64,000 nt of DNA. Origin: Nymphaea colorata. Taxonomy: Eukaryota; Streptophyta; Magnoliopsida; Nymphaeales; Nymphaeaceae. The position numbers and the translations under genes were made by a program. Under the pieces are notes generated by a model, which had not been told where the DNA came from, searched no databases, and saw only the letters and a list, made by a program, of their open reading frames with translations. The stretch spans positions 15,967,934 through 16,031,933 of the forward strand of contig NC_045138.2 in assembly GCF_008831285.2 (NCBI RefSeq), read 5' to 3'. How positions within the stretch are numbered: the first letter of the stretch is position 1; every line of letters begins with the position of its first letter. Positions 11,178-24,000 of this stretch are shown here, piece after piece.

Positions 11178-13602
11178 CTAGGAACTCAAGTACTTGTCAA
11201 TTATTTTCACGAGAACTGATTTGGGAACAGCTCCGATGACCGATTCTTTCTTCTCTCCATTTCTGAACAATAAAACAGTGGGGATGCTCCGAACACCATA
11301 ATCAGTTGCAATTTGAGGACTGTCATCGGTATTGAGCTTAAAACATTTGAGTTTCCCAACATACTGCTTTGCCACTTCATCAATAATTGGTTGAATCATC
11401 CGGCAAGGACCACACCAAGGTGCCCAGAATTCAACCAAAACGGGAAGATCATTCTCAAGGACCGTAGCATTCCAAGTGGACTCTGTAACTGCAGTAGCTG
11501 CAAAATGATAATCCAGTTTAAGTGAATAGCGGCTCATACTAAAAAAACTAGCAATAAATTCATCCCATTAAAGAAACTAAAAAAGGTAATTGTGTTGAGT
11601 GTGTTGCAAACTTTTAATCAAAAGGCATATCATATCCAAAACTTCCAGCCATGTTCAAGAAGATAAGATTCTCATCTTGCTAGCATATGTTCATGCCTTA
11701 TTATGTTTAAACTATAAAGAACATACTTTTTTTCTTTCGGAAGGCATGTGCAACCACCCGTTCTTGTTTCGGCAGTGGCAAAAATCCAAGATTAGGCCAA
11801 AGACTCTTGCTGAACATATACAATTCACCACACGTTTGAAAACAGTCACACAGGTTTTCTCCTCATTGCAACTGTCACTCTGACTTACACAAAAAGCATC
11901 ATCATGTGTTCATCCGTCATAACTTCCTTTTAGAAAAATAACGTGAAGACACTATATCACATTCTCTTGCGACCTAAAACACAGTCGTATTTGTCCAAGA
12001 TCTAGACTAAAATATGCTTTACCTTACTTCACCACCCAGCTCAACTGAGTTGAATCTCGTTCCCATTTATGTACAAACACACACGCGCACACACACACAC
12101 ATACACAGGCCATACATGCTCTCGCCCAGAAGAGAAGTGGTAAATTTAATGAAATTGTGGACTGAACGGTTCCACAATCGTTAAAAAAAAAAATCTTGGA
12201 GAAGACCACACCAAGCCTCTCACTGTGCTACATTAGATTTGATTTGATTTCAGAAATGACCACTCAGTGGACCAACATTTATTGTCTGGCTTTTTCAGAT
12301 TCCCTACCTACTATAACTCCTTCGGTAGACGTATAGCCATGTACAGGACTGCTTCGCTCTAGCAAGGGGGGGATGCGACCAGAAATAGAAAGAGAACACC
12401 ATTATCCTGAACACGTCAAGTGCTGTAGAGTCGTAGACTGCACAAAGTGCATAAGAGGGCGTTGTAGACTGCACAAATAGCAAAACTTACAGATATATAT
12501 ATATATATATGACGACTCCGACAACCACAGTATTGAGAATCTGAACCATTGTTCAGTGTTCAGCGAACAATAAGAAGAATCCCAGAAAGGAAAAGCAGAC
12601 ACTTCTGAACCACCACGCTAGCAGAGATTGAAACAGCAAAACCTTCAAAAGGAGAAACCCCAAAGTCAGAGGGGCGAAGAAGATGGCAGGATTCACGCAA
12701 ATGCATTTCACATCTCTATAAAGAAATTACTACACCGTTCCACCGTACTATTCCTTTAAAACAGACCTGGTCCATTACGGATCGAAATATACTTATCTAC
12801 AAGAGAAGAAATCAAATCCAGGATTAGTGAGATACGCCTATGGAACCTGGCTCCCTACTCGTGATCACTTCATCGCCTGGAAAGCAAAAAATCTGTGCGT
12901 TGCTGGAAGAAAAAATCATGTGGTACAGAAGATGACTACAGAAGATGAAACATCATTGTCGTAGATTGACTACAGAAGATGGACAGAGATCAGGAACAGA
13001 GCGACACACAGACACAGAGGATATTGTCAAACAATGAAGGAGCAAGAACCATAGGAACGATCGTCATAGTTCATCCTTGAATATGTTTGCATTTAGACTG
13101 CCAAAGCACACAACCACGCCACGATATCAAGAAAAATCAACTGCAACCTACAAACCCGCCCCCCCCCCCCCCCCCTCTTCTTTACAGCATGCACAACGAT
13201 TTTTAAGATCAAAATAATAGCCAATAGTGAAACCCAAAAAATGCTCCGACTCGAGCAACAAACATGACCCCAGAGTTCTGTATCAAGTTTTAAGCAATCA
13301 AACGCCAAATCGAAACAAAAGGATCAAGAACCAACAAAGATGAAAATCAAAAGGGAACTACCTTGCGCCTCGCAGACGATCCTCCCCGACTTACATTTCT
13401 GAGACATAAATCGGCAATTCCTGGTGACCAAATCGGAAACGAACAACCCAGAAGGTGCACTTTGGCGAGCAAAGGAGACACTTCTGCCACTGCCCACCAT
13501 TCGTCGACACAAAAGAGGAGATGAGAGGAGACGGCAGGAGAGAGGCCTCCTCACCGGCGACGACAAGGAGAGGGGTGAATTCATGGCCATCCCCACCACC
13601 AT
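11178..13602 (-). CDS. TRXM: Thioredoxin M-type, chloroplastic
   Basis: Two exons, 13602-13362 and 11497-11178, joined in phase 1, give 186 residues, which is normal for plant m-type thioredoxins. Residues 1-80 are rich in Ser, Arg and Leu and serve as the plastid transit peptide. The mature domain carries the redox site WCGPC at 108-112 (with [11 protein letters not shown] around it), the cis-proline loop RSIPTVLLF, and the Gly-rich loop near the end. It is reduced by ferredoxin-thioredoxin reductase and switches Calvin-cycle and other stromal enzymes by disulfide exchange. The intron separates the transit peptide from the catalytic domain. At 1.86 kb it is the longest part of the gene and carries (CA)n, (TA)n and poly-C tracts. 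A second in-frame ATG five codons on could also start translation. Confidence 0.95.
12070..12107. repeat. (AC)n microsatellite in the thioredoxin intron
   Basis: Alternating AC units with CG and TA interruptions lie inside the TRXM intron. Confidence 0.85.
12494..12510. repeat. (TA)n microsatellite in the thioredoxin intron
   Basis: A short perfect AT dinucleotide run lies inside the TRXM intron. Confidence 0.8.
13159..13175. repeat. Poly-C tract, 17 C
   Basis: An uninterrupted run of 17 C (poly-G on the transcribed sense strand) lies in the TRXM intron about 200 bp after the splice donor. Its length is likely to be unstable, or uncertain in the assembly. Confidence 0.9.
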
Positions 13603-14867
13603 GACAGGGAGAAAAGATGAAGAAGATGAAAACTGATGGATACTTCAATTTGGTTGCCGCGCAATCAGAAGCATTGGAGATGACTAGGACATGGGATGAT
13701 CTGATTCAAGCAGAAAGTTTTTTATCAAACATAACACGATGGTCAAGCGCCTCATTTCACGCTCCCTGATAGCTTTATTCTATTTATAAACTTGTACATA
13801 ATTGATTGACCGTCTTTTCCACCTAACATCATGCTCACAAGAGGATTCGCTGCTTTAATCCAAATCATTAACTTGGACCAAATACTCGACTACTGTCCCC
13901 GCATAAAAACAAAGTTCAGCAGCTGAGATTTACAACTGTGATCAGGTCGCCATTGATTGGAGGCTCCCAGCAAAGAAGGCCCATCTTTCTGATTACCCAA
14001 AACAAGTGTTTCCACGACCAAATGGCCCTCAAAAGTAAAAAATATGGCAACCTAATCTTCACCCACTAATGCCCATTTGGTATATAAGCATCTTTAGTGC
14101 ACTACCATCAGAGCCCCCAAACAAGTAAATTAAGAAATAATTTTCAAATGATTAAACTAACCCATCAGAATTTTGGCTTCTTAAAACTACTTTTGAAAGG
14201 ACAAACCACTTGATTATATTGATCAAATGAGCCATTCATTTGTTCACAGGAATCCTCATACTTTGGTGGCCTTTTATATTCCACTACCCATAAATTCCAT
14301 ACCAGCTGATTCAAGGGCGTCATGCATCAAATTATCACCTTTCAATTTTCTCATTTTAGACATGTTTGAAATTATTTTTATATTTGAAGTTATATGTAAC
14401 ATTATTGTCCTGCCAATTCATATCCAAGTAGCTGATGAGCCAAATAGTTGGATCGTCAGCCTGAGCAATTCAATTCAATACCCAAATTAAATAGCAACGG
14501 CTTGGGTTCAATTTCACGCAATGTTGAGTTGCTCAATACGGTATATTGAAACCAGACCTGCTCAAAACAAGGGTTGAATAAGAAAGCCATCCTAGGGTAA
14601 CCTTTCATGACAAATTCTTCTCAAAGTTCAGCATGGTTGATTAAAAGAAGATCGACAGGAACAAAGATTTAATTGTAGAGCCATCACTAGGAACGCACGT
14701 CAACTATTTGTACAAAGACAATCCAAATGCAAAGGTTAATAGAATTTAATTCAAAGTGAAAGAAACTAACACACCAAAACCACATACAACGCATAATCAC
14801 AAAAAATATAGTGCAATCACTGCGACTTTTTGGTCTTGACTAGGAACCCCCGAAAGATTCATCTTTT
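13603..14867. other. Upstream region of the thioredoxin gene
   Basis: This is the promoter side of TRXM, followed by the downstream flank of the unassigned exon-like stretch at 14868. I see no confident TATA element, gene or repeat. Confidence 0.4.
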
Positions 14868-15219
14868 CTAATACGATTTAGGGGAAATAGACGCCTTTTT
14901 AGCTGTAGAATCTTTTCTAGAGAAATTTCTCCTGCATCGTCTTACACCCGCTGGGCCCCGGCCGAAACAAGGAAAGTTACTTCCACGAACTGCTCCGTGC
15001 CAGGGGTGGAGAACAGCCTCAGAAATTGAATAAGCAGAACTCTTGAATTCCGAGAACGACGAATATGATCTTTGGGATTCAACTGTCACAAACAGCAGTC
15101 GACGTACAAAATCCATGAGATTCAAAGCAAAAATATGCCCTCGGAGCGTTGATATTGCATTAGCAATATGGGAAGACAATACAAGGTTACGATTAACTTT
15201 CACTGCCCGCTGCAGCTCC
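14868..15219 (-). other. Exon-like open stretch with strong acceptor, unassigned
   Basis: On the minus strand a long pyrimidine tract and acceptor (TTTCATAAG) at 15220 lead into 116 open codons ending in TAG at 14868. It begins ELQRAVKVNRNLVLSSHIAN and ends in a basic tail (RRCRRNFSRKDSTAKKAS). The first half is amphipathic and helical in character. This looks like the last exon of a protein gene, entered in phase 2, but I do not recognise the family. Exon-like stretches upstream (16962-17122 and near 16744) could belong to the same gene, although their phases do not join directly. Confidence 0.35.
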
Positions 15220-16961
15220 CTTATGAAAGAAGTAGAAAAAGAAAAAAAAAAAAAGTTGATTCAGTGTAGAAACAAGTAGGAAATCTGAACGCTTGTATAT
15301 GACTAAACCACCCATCAAACCATATCATTCCAGATGTGAAACGTAAATAAAAACTTCGGGAAAGAAAATGATGAATGACAAATGGAGAGGACAAATTTGA
15401 CATGGTTCTACTCTAAGGGCCTACATCCATGGAAAGTTTCCAAATTTGCTTCAATTCGAAAATGAAACTGAAATGTACAATAATTGTGTTTCAGCAGAAG
15501 ACAGACAACCCACTAATCTTACATTACAAAGCGCTAGAACCCGCAACCTTCCCACAGATTGATTTCCGTCGTGAATTTTTTCTATTGCAATGTAATAATG
15601 AGAGAAATCACAACAAGATCGCACAAAGAAATCAATTATAATGATCTATGTGGACATTTGTCAGCTATGCAGACATTAAGTTATCCTGCGCAGCGTAAAC
15701 TAGTGCCAAAAAACTCAGAGAACGTGCCCAAGGAGAGAATATGTTAAGAGAAGGATATAAAACTCATATCAATTTATCAACGCCAACAACATTTTGGTTT
15801 CAGAGTAATAGAGGAAGCAACCTAACATAAACTCAGAAGCAGAAGATGATGCCCAACGTAAACCATTTCCAGTCAAATGACTGTTTACAGTACAAATATA
15901 ATCACACACTTCATTAGTTTACACTTAAAACAGATCAGCTTGCACATGTTGAAACATTGATAACATGAGCAGAATCATACAACATCCACAAGAAAACCTT
16001 AAAGTTAGAACAAGTTAGAGAGAGAAAGAGAACCCATCACAAAAACATCGTCTCCCCACTTTGACATGCCACTCTGAAAAAAATTGGTCTACGGTATCGC
16101 ATGTAATCTTCCGACTTCTTTCAATACTATGCTACAAGATGCGCTATGTTACACCTGCAAAAAAAAATCAAGTAGATAAATATTTATTTATTCCTTTACA
16201 GCAACCATGCTTCTTGTGTAAAAAAGGGTTATGCCAATGGGTCGAACTTGGGTTAGATGCAAGGCCTTACTGAGGCAGACCTAATTGCATCTGGTTTAAA
16301 AGGATTACATGATTTCCGGGGTTGAATTCTGATCCCACTATTTTATGATACAATTTTCACATGTAAATGGGTCAAACAGGACTCAGATTTGGACCTCGAC
16401 ACAAACTTATATACCAATCTGGATCAGATTCGTAAATCAAATATTTTTCTTTTACTTGTTGAAAGTTGAAACCAAATGAACCAGTATTCAAATTGGTAAG
16501 CATATCTGAGCCTCTGACCCGTTGATATCCCTATCCCTAGGGCTGGAAAACAAGCATACCTTGACAAGATTATACAATTTGCAGATTACTGCTTGAAGAA
16601 AATTGTTAAAGCATATTGTACACCACAGGCGACAAAAAAATGGGAAGGAATCCAGATGATGAGGAACTGCCGATAGTTCTTAGTAGATAGTTGATCAGAT
16701 CCATGAAAACTGTCATGCAGTTTCTAATGCCACTAGAGCGGACACTGCACAGAATGAAAATAAATACTATATCAACAAATTTGCAACGATTAATATTTCC
16801 ATTGAGTTTAACATTAGTTGGTATTACACTAATGAAATTTATAGATCTTCATCCATTTTTCATCATCATTTCCAGTGCAAAGATTAGGACACATCATAGG
16901 CTTCCAAACATATACATAAGCAGAATAAGTTTCCAAATGAACGAAAAAGAGTGGACATTAC

Positions 16962-17122
16962 GTGTGGATTCTGTAGAAGAACAAACGCACCAGTTGATAA
17001 ACTTGGCAGCTTGTCCAAAGCGGTCATGTCCACAGGTGGTAAACCAGCCATTAAAGCGCAAAAAGAAAATGATAACATGTTCTTTGTTTTATTCTCCTTG
17101 GCTATGTCATGAAGTTTGCCTT
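16962..17122 (-). other. Exon-like open stretch with acceptor and donor, unassigned
   Basis: On the minus strand the acceptor ACAATTAG is followed by 161 open bases and then the donor CAC|GTAATG. The frame contains KLHDIAKENKTKNMLS and then GLPPVDMTALDKLPSLST. Entry is phase 1 and exit phase 0. It lies about 0.9 kb beyond the apparent stop of the SET-domain gene, so it could be a separate downstream gene or, less likely, an alternative 3' part of that gene. I recognise no family. Confidence 0.3.
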
Positions 17123-18057
17123 CTAATTGTAAAATGCAGTACAAATGCTTAGTAACAATTATCTCCAAATGAAGGTCCCTTTGAATAACTTTTTTTATCA
17201 TCATTTCGCAACTTTTATGGACCAAAAATAAAATGGACTAGCTTGATCATTGGTGAAAGGTACTAGCAAATAGTATCACTGAACAGAAATGCCTGGCATC
17301 TCATGAAAGACTTCCAGTCTATCATCACTACCAAAGAAAAAGCCTTGACATTTGGTTCTCCAAAAATATATCATTCCAAGATAAGCCTATGCCTTAATTC
17401 GGTTGCTGATCCTGTTTTCTTCATTGCCCTCAAGAGAATGATTTTCTATGAAAAATATAGAGAAATTAACGGAACTCTTATAAGTTGAAAAATGAAAATA
17501 AAAAGATAGTATTCATGAAGCGAAAGGGCTTTTAAAATGCTCCATGCAAAAATATAAACAAAAATTAAAAGTGTCTTCTACATATAAAATTAAGAAAATA
17601 ATGCTTAATATATATTTAAATTACAAAAGAAATGCAGACATAACATGACATTATCAGGATACATAAATACATACATTTTTATGACATTTTGAAAATATTG
17701 CTTTGGGGATATTATTTCACCAAAATTTTTACAGTATAAGTGACATTTTCAAAAGTTTGGAAACTGATGACTACGCATTAACTATAACAACAACCATATT
17801 GTTTGCATAGATGATCACAAATATCATTTGATTCACCATCATTTGACATCTTGCCCATACCAAGTGCAGATACTAACATTTTTTTTTTATTGAAACATTT
17901 TTAAGAAAGATAAAAAATGAATTTGTGCTTCAGAAATCTTCAAACAGTTTAATGGCAGTAATGAAGACTAAAAACCACACAAACAATTGACAAAAACCAA
18001 TGTCATAAACTACTTTATTTGCATTTGTTGGCGCAAGAAGTTAATCCAGTTGAATTT

Positions 18058-21000
18058 TCACCAGCTGACCTGAAAATCACGCACTGTGACGAAATCCCAA
18101 CGTTCTTTTCTCATATCTAAAACTTCTTTGTCTCCATCGTCATATAATATCTGCCACAAAATTTTACGGTAGAGACATCATTTTTTTCCAACATCCTATA
18201 GAATAAGTTACAAAAGGAAAAAACACCAAAAATGTAGCATTCGAACAAACAAGAAATCAAGATTAGCCACACATAATGGACATTCATTACTCACTGTGTG
18301 TTTTTTGTTCTTTGCATTATAGGCTGATATTTTCCCTTTATAGAATCTGCAATTTTCACGCTACAGTAATTAAATAATGCAACGGAAAGCAGCATTCATA
18401 AAAGACAAAGAAGGCTCAAATCTAACATTTCATAAGATGAATGAATAGCACTCACCTCCACCAAATAACTTCTCAAAAAATACAGATTTAAAACAAAAAA
18501 TCGACTGTTATTACTGCAATTGTGAAAAATGCACAATTATATTCAAGTATATTCATCATAAGGCCCACCTTTGAGAAAACAGCCTAATAGGCTAATATCT
18601 ACTTTCCAGAAAATACAACATTCTTCAAGGCATCGGTGATGAAAAAGTTACTTAGCTATTATAAAGTCGAGATGGTTTACAAAAAATATTGAGATGGGAA
18701 CAAAACAAGGAATCTCAAGGACAAATTACACAATACATACATTATCAGTTTATACATGATTTTTCACTTCAACTGGGTTTAACAATGAACAACATGATAA
18801 GGAGCATCACATTGCAATAAACAGAAGCCATGCAACTTGAAACAAAAGAACTAATAATTTCAAAGTTGAAACTAGGCTGCAAAGATAATAGATACATCAA
18901 CTTTTGAATCCCAACAAAAACATATCAGAATTTAGCCCAACAGAGAGAAACAATTTTATTTTTCAATGATGACTGAAGTAGAAAAATTAGACAACCATTG
19001 CATAAAAATTGGCAGTAGGATGGTAGTCATTGAATCATTTAATCACACCTTTTGTCTTCTGGCCACCATACTTTCACACGTAGACCAATGCAGTCCCCTC
19101 TCCGCTTAATGGAGTGGCCATTAAGAAATCTTCCTGGATTATCAGAAAATAGAAGAAACACATAGAAAAGGGAAGGAGAGGAGGAAGAATCAGATGTCTG
19201 AATAGTGAAAATAACTGTTGAAGCAATGCACAAGGAGGCAAGCTTACCACTAGATATTTCTCCAGCAGGCCAATCCTATGCAACAGAAAAATGGCAGTCA
19301 ATTTATTGTCAACAGGCATGAACTAAGAGCAAACACAAACAGTAATAGTAAATGGAACCATAAAAGCCAGTTTTCCATATCCAACACATTATTACCCCAC
19401 TGAATAATAAGCTAGAAGTAAATTCTAGAATAAATTACACTTTATCACCTGTAGACTTTCACTATGTTATTCTATACCTTTTATTATATGGCCGAAGGGA
19501 AGGACAAATTAATTCAAGGCTCTCCAGCGAACATGAAAGGAAAGTATCCATACAGCACTCTTTTAACAGTGCCTAGAGGGAAGAGTGGCTCAGCTTGTCT
19601 GCATTGAATTTCTTCACAAGGACTATACTTCATGGAGGCCTCAAAAACGTTAGGGTCTTGTCACCTCCCCATGCTACCCCCATTTATATTTTTATTAATT
19701 GCAAGCTAAACTACTCAACACAAAGCAATTTGGGGACTTGCACCACCTTCATTTCCCTACGTAGTCAGTTTCCTTGCCCATATGTTAATATCTTTGACTT
19801 GCATATCTTAGACTTAATTCACACTACTATTGCACTTAAGTGTGCAACGTGAGACACATCTGCATTAAGATTAGCAGTGAAACCTTTAATGATATGTTAC
19901 TGTTCAATAAACAAATGGCACAATACATTTTGTCTTATTTTCCACCAAAATAACCAAATTCGATTACTTGAAGTGGAGAAAGGGATGCCCACCAAGGATT
20001 TACACTTTGCAACCAAGATGTTTCAGAGTATCTCTTAAAGGAATCAGCGTCCATAAAAGGGCACCATCAAGAGAGGCCATTTTATGGTTACAACTTGGTA
20101 GCAGAAAGGGATGAAAAGGACTTTCAGAGAAACTAGAGAAGCAGGAAAAATGAAGGATAACTAATTAACAGTCAATAAGAGGCTGTGAAATTATCAAGAG
20201 GATGGTATTTTTGATGAGAAGCTCAAGAGCTTATGTCATTTAAACTTTCAGTTAGAGGACCTTTTTTCTTTCTCTCTTTTTCCCAACATTATTTTTCTGC
20301 CAGGCAGTTCATTTGAGAATGGTTAGCCCTTCCCCACCCACAGATGCCAGACCTAGTTTCCTTCAAATTCCATAGAAATGCTAACTATTGGAAGCCGAGC
20401 CCTAAAAGGCACAGATTTGTGGGGTTAAAGGCTAATGGCCATCAAGAACACCAGCAACTCCTTTTCAAGCTTGGTTCCTGTTATAGCACGAGTTTTATTT
20501 TAACTTGTAAGTTCATTATGAATAGTGAAGTGCCATCCTTAAAGAATGTATTATCTATGATTGACTAGGCCTGTGTAAGAGAATAAAGAATTTAAACATT
20601 AAGAACAGATTATTTGAAAAAAAAAAAGGCCGTATGGAGAAGACTATATAGATTGGATGGAGCGTGAAAATGAATATGTAAAGGTTCTTTAAAAGTCCAA
20701 ACAACTTCAAAAGGCTTGACCAGCCACCTTCCAACTAGTAATTAGGTCAACTCGGTATGCTGTCGGTGAGCTGTAGATTTTCACAATAGCAACATGGGTT
20801 TAGGAGATCAACAGTTAACGTAAGGAAAGCAGTTTGACTGTTTGAGATGTTGCCCTGAATGTTCTTGACACTCGTCTCATCCTACATCACTTAAATCAAC
20901 TCATCCTATATCCACCAGATGATTGGTTTAAATTATCTCTCATCAAGATTTTGAACAGACATCAGGGTTTAACTCTAAGAGGCAAGTGAGGGTGACCATT

Positions 21001-24000
21001 AAGCATTAAGATGGACAGACTAAATAAGCAATAAAGGCAGGGAAACAAAGAACAGAGATGGTGGGATTTTGTGATGAGGAAGTTCAGTGTCCAAATCGAT
21101 AATTCAAATAGCTAGAGAGGTTGCAACAGGCTTATATAATCAGATACCGAATGGGAACAATCAGCTAAGGAGAAGGTTTTGAAATCTTCAGAGGTTTTAG
21201 TAGGTTTACACAGGACTCTTGTGAATGGGCTCCACAAGAGAGGAGGTATTCCACAGAGTAGCTCGCCACAAATAGAGCCATGGCATCAGTTTGAAGGGAA
21301 AGCCCCATGATTGACCTCCTTTGGCATCTAATCTGTGAAGTCTATATGTCTAACTCCATCTTGTCAAGAAAAAAACAAACTTAGCCAATTTAATGAACCA
21401 AAATATCGACTTACAAGAAGGCCTTTTTCATATAGAAATGCTTTCAGTATAGGTGAAGTAGCTGCCACCTCACAAGCAACAAACTCAGTAGCAGCCTCTG
21501 AAGATAGCTTCTGCTTGCTGGGCTTCGCTCCCAACTTTCCTCTGCAACCCAAAGCACCACAGTAGCACTCTTGATCCTTTCCAAATTGAATAAACCTACA
21601 AGTAGGTCAGCAAACGGACAATATCACTTTCAGAAGAAACTAATATAGTAAATAACGGACCCAAAAAAAGAAACTAAAACATGGAAAAAGATAAGTAGAT
21701 CACTATATAAACAAGCCCATATATCATGTAGACATAAGATGCTGGATTTACTACAAAGAATGTTCCCAGCACAGTTACAAGAGAAAATGTAGGGTTTCCG
21801 TACTGATAATCATAGGTCAAAGGCTCGCCCATCTTAATCTTGCGTTTAGCAAAAATTCCAATTCTGGTCTCACCATCAACTCTCCTGAAATAAGAAATCA
21901 TAATCAGTAAGAGATTTATTTTACAAGAAAAAGGTAATTCCATTCAAAGACAGGTAGAGAACCATTTCTGCATTTCAGTATTGGGCTGACAACTATGGTT
22001 CATAAAGCGAGACTTGTTTCCCTTGTATGTGGCATCAATAACCATATCCCTGTTAACCTCACACAGATAAAAGTTAGTTTCACCACGGCGCTTCATTTCC
22101 CATAGCCTCTCCTCACATGTTTTATCATCAATAACTGCACAAACAATGTGAATGTTTCATGTTTCCTTTATTAAGAATAACAAAGATGATAAAAAAGTTT
22201 CAGATAATGACCTTCACCCACATATTCTATGACAAACTCCCCCTGACTTATATCCTCTTTTGCTACCAATCCTAATCCACATTTCTCAGTCTGCAAAAAT
22301 ACCAAGTAAGATGGAATCAAGAAGGGGACAAACCTACAAGTCATGATAATTACAATATGAGCTTTTTAATTTCTAATAAAAGAAACCATACAACAGCTAA
22401 CCATCGACAAACACAATGTGTAAGATTATTCAAGTCCCTGCTAATTAGCAGCATAGAACCGTAATTTTCTCAATTGCTTGCTATGAGATTGGAGAGAACA
22501 CCATGCAACGATAACATTAAGAGAAAAATGTTTAAGATACCAGTTGCCCTGGTATGGACTTCACCAACCTTCTGTGTAAGAATAACAAAAAAAGGGAGTT
22601 TCAAGCATCGACTCATTAAAAGGAAGAAATATTAGAAAGCATTGAGGCACAATGATTAGAGTCATTAGACACATCATGAATAACTCAACAATCAAACCCA
22701 CCACATCCACCCTCCCAAAAGACTGGAGAAGCCTCAAGCAAGAAAGAGTTCAATCGCCAATATTGGATTGTGCAAAAGTAAAAGTCTCCCACGTGCACAA
22801 GAGAAGCATGAATAATTGCAGTTCATGGAAAGCAAAACAGTGAATAAATGTCTAACAAGTAATGGGGGAACACTTAGCATTTATACAGCCATACGGAGGA
22901 ATCTAGACATACTTCAGTAAGACCTTCAGTCATTTATATTTTTTCACAATAGCAGATGAAGGACCATAACTCTTTTCCTAAAGCAGAAGTATAATAAGAT
23001 ATAAAATAAAAACTAAAAAGGTATAGGTTGGTTAAATTCAATGTTTTGAACCAACAGAAACTTGAATTCAAGAGAAATAAACAAGTGTCTAACAATATGA
23101 AAGACAAAAAAACTAGACTGCTTTATTTTCTTGAGAAAGAATCTGTGAATTAAGATGTACCTTCACTACTTTCATTTTCTTGCTGACACGACTCTGAAAA
23201 GGCCTATTGGCACACGAATCTGCACATCGGCAGCTGGATGAACAGCAAGACAATAACATCCTGCGGATAAAGACATTCAGCAATGCAAATTGTTCACGGA
23301 AAATAACAAATCAGGCAAGCAACAATGATGTGTATTTTTTGCATATTCATGAAGCACATTAAACAGTTGATGGCAGTAACCATCAAATGAAACAGATAAG
23401 TGAAAGATCCAAAATAAGATCAGTCTTACCCACAATGGCAATCTTTCTGACACACAGTTGATGATCCAGGAGAAGCAGCACAGGAACAGAAAATTCCATC
23501 ATCTTCATTACGCCTCTTCGGTTTCTTTGCTAGATAAACATCTTTAAGAAGTTAAGACCTGAAGACAAACTTGCAATTGCTTGGCTACTTAACGATAAAC
23601 ACCATAATGAAAATGTGAATGTTGCTAGGAATTTGAGGCCTCACCAAATGCACAACCTATGATGCTACTAGAGGGGACCAACTCTTGGTGCACAAAGCCT
23701 TCATTCTCTGCTTACATGATATTTCACATTGACATAGAACTGGCAAGAACCAAATTGTACTACTCTTTTCTAAACATTGTACTTGTTAAATATCATACTT
23801 ATCAATGAGATTCAAAAGAATATTTTCATGTGAATCTCTTTGTAGTCAAGCTCAATTGACATCGAACTATTTAGACATTATGTTCATCCATGAATCTCTC
23901 TGTAATACTTTAATTTGTCTCTCAATCAGTGTTGTAAATCTCAGTTTCCATCTCCTATTGGAAACCAAGAACACCAATACATATTGACAACAGGGATCAG

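Noticed and set aside
16630-17122. Direct splicing of the exon-like stretch 17122-16962 to the one at 16744
   Set aside because: The first leaves in phase 0 and the second needs phase 2. In phase 0 it meets a stop within four codons.
14868-18150. The SET-domain gene continuing through the downstream exon-like stretches
   Set aside because: The frame reaches a stop at 18058 just after the Tudor-like module, where the family normally ends. None of the downstream stretches I checked joins the donor near 18067 in phase, so I kept them separate.
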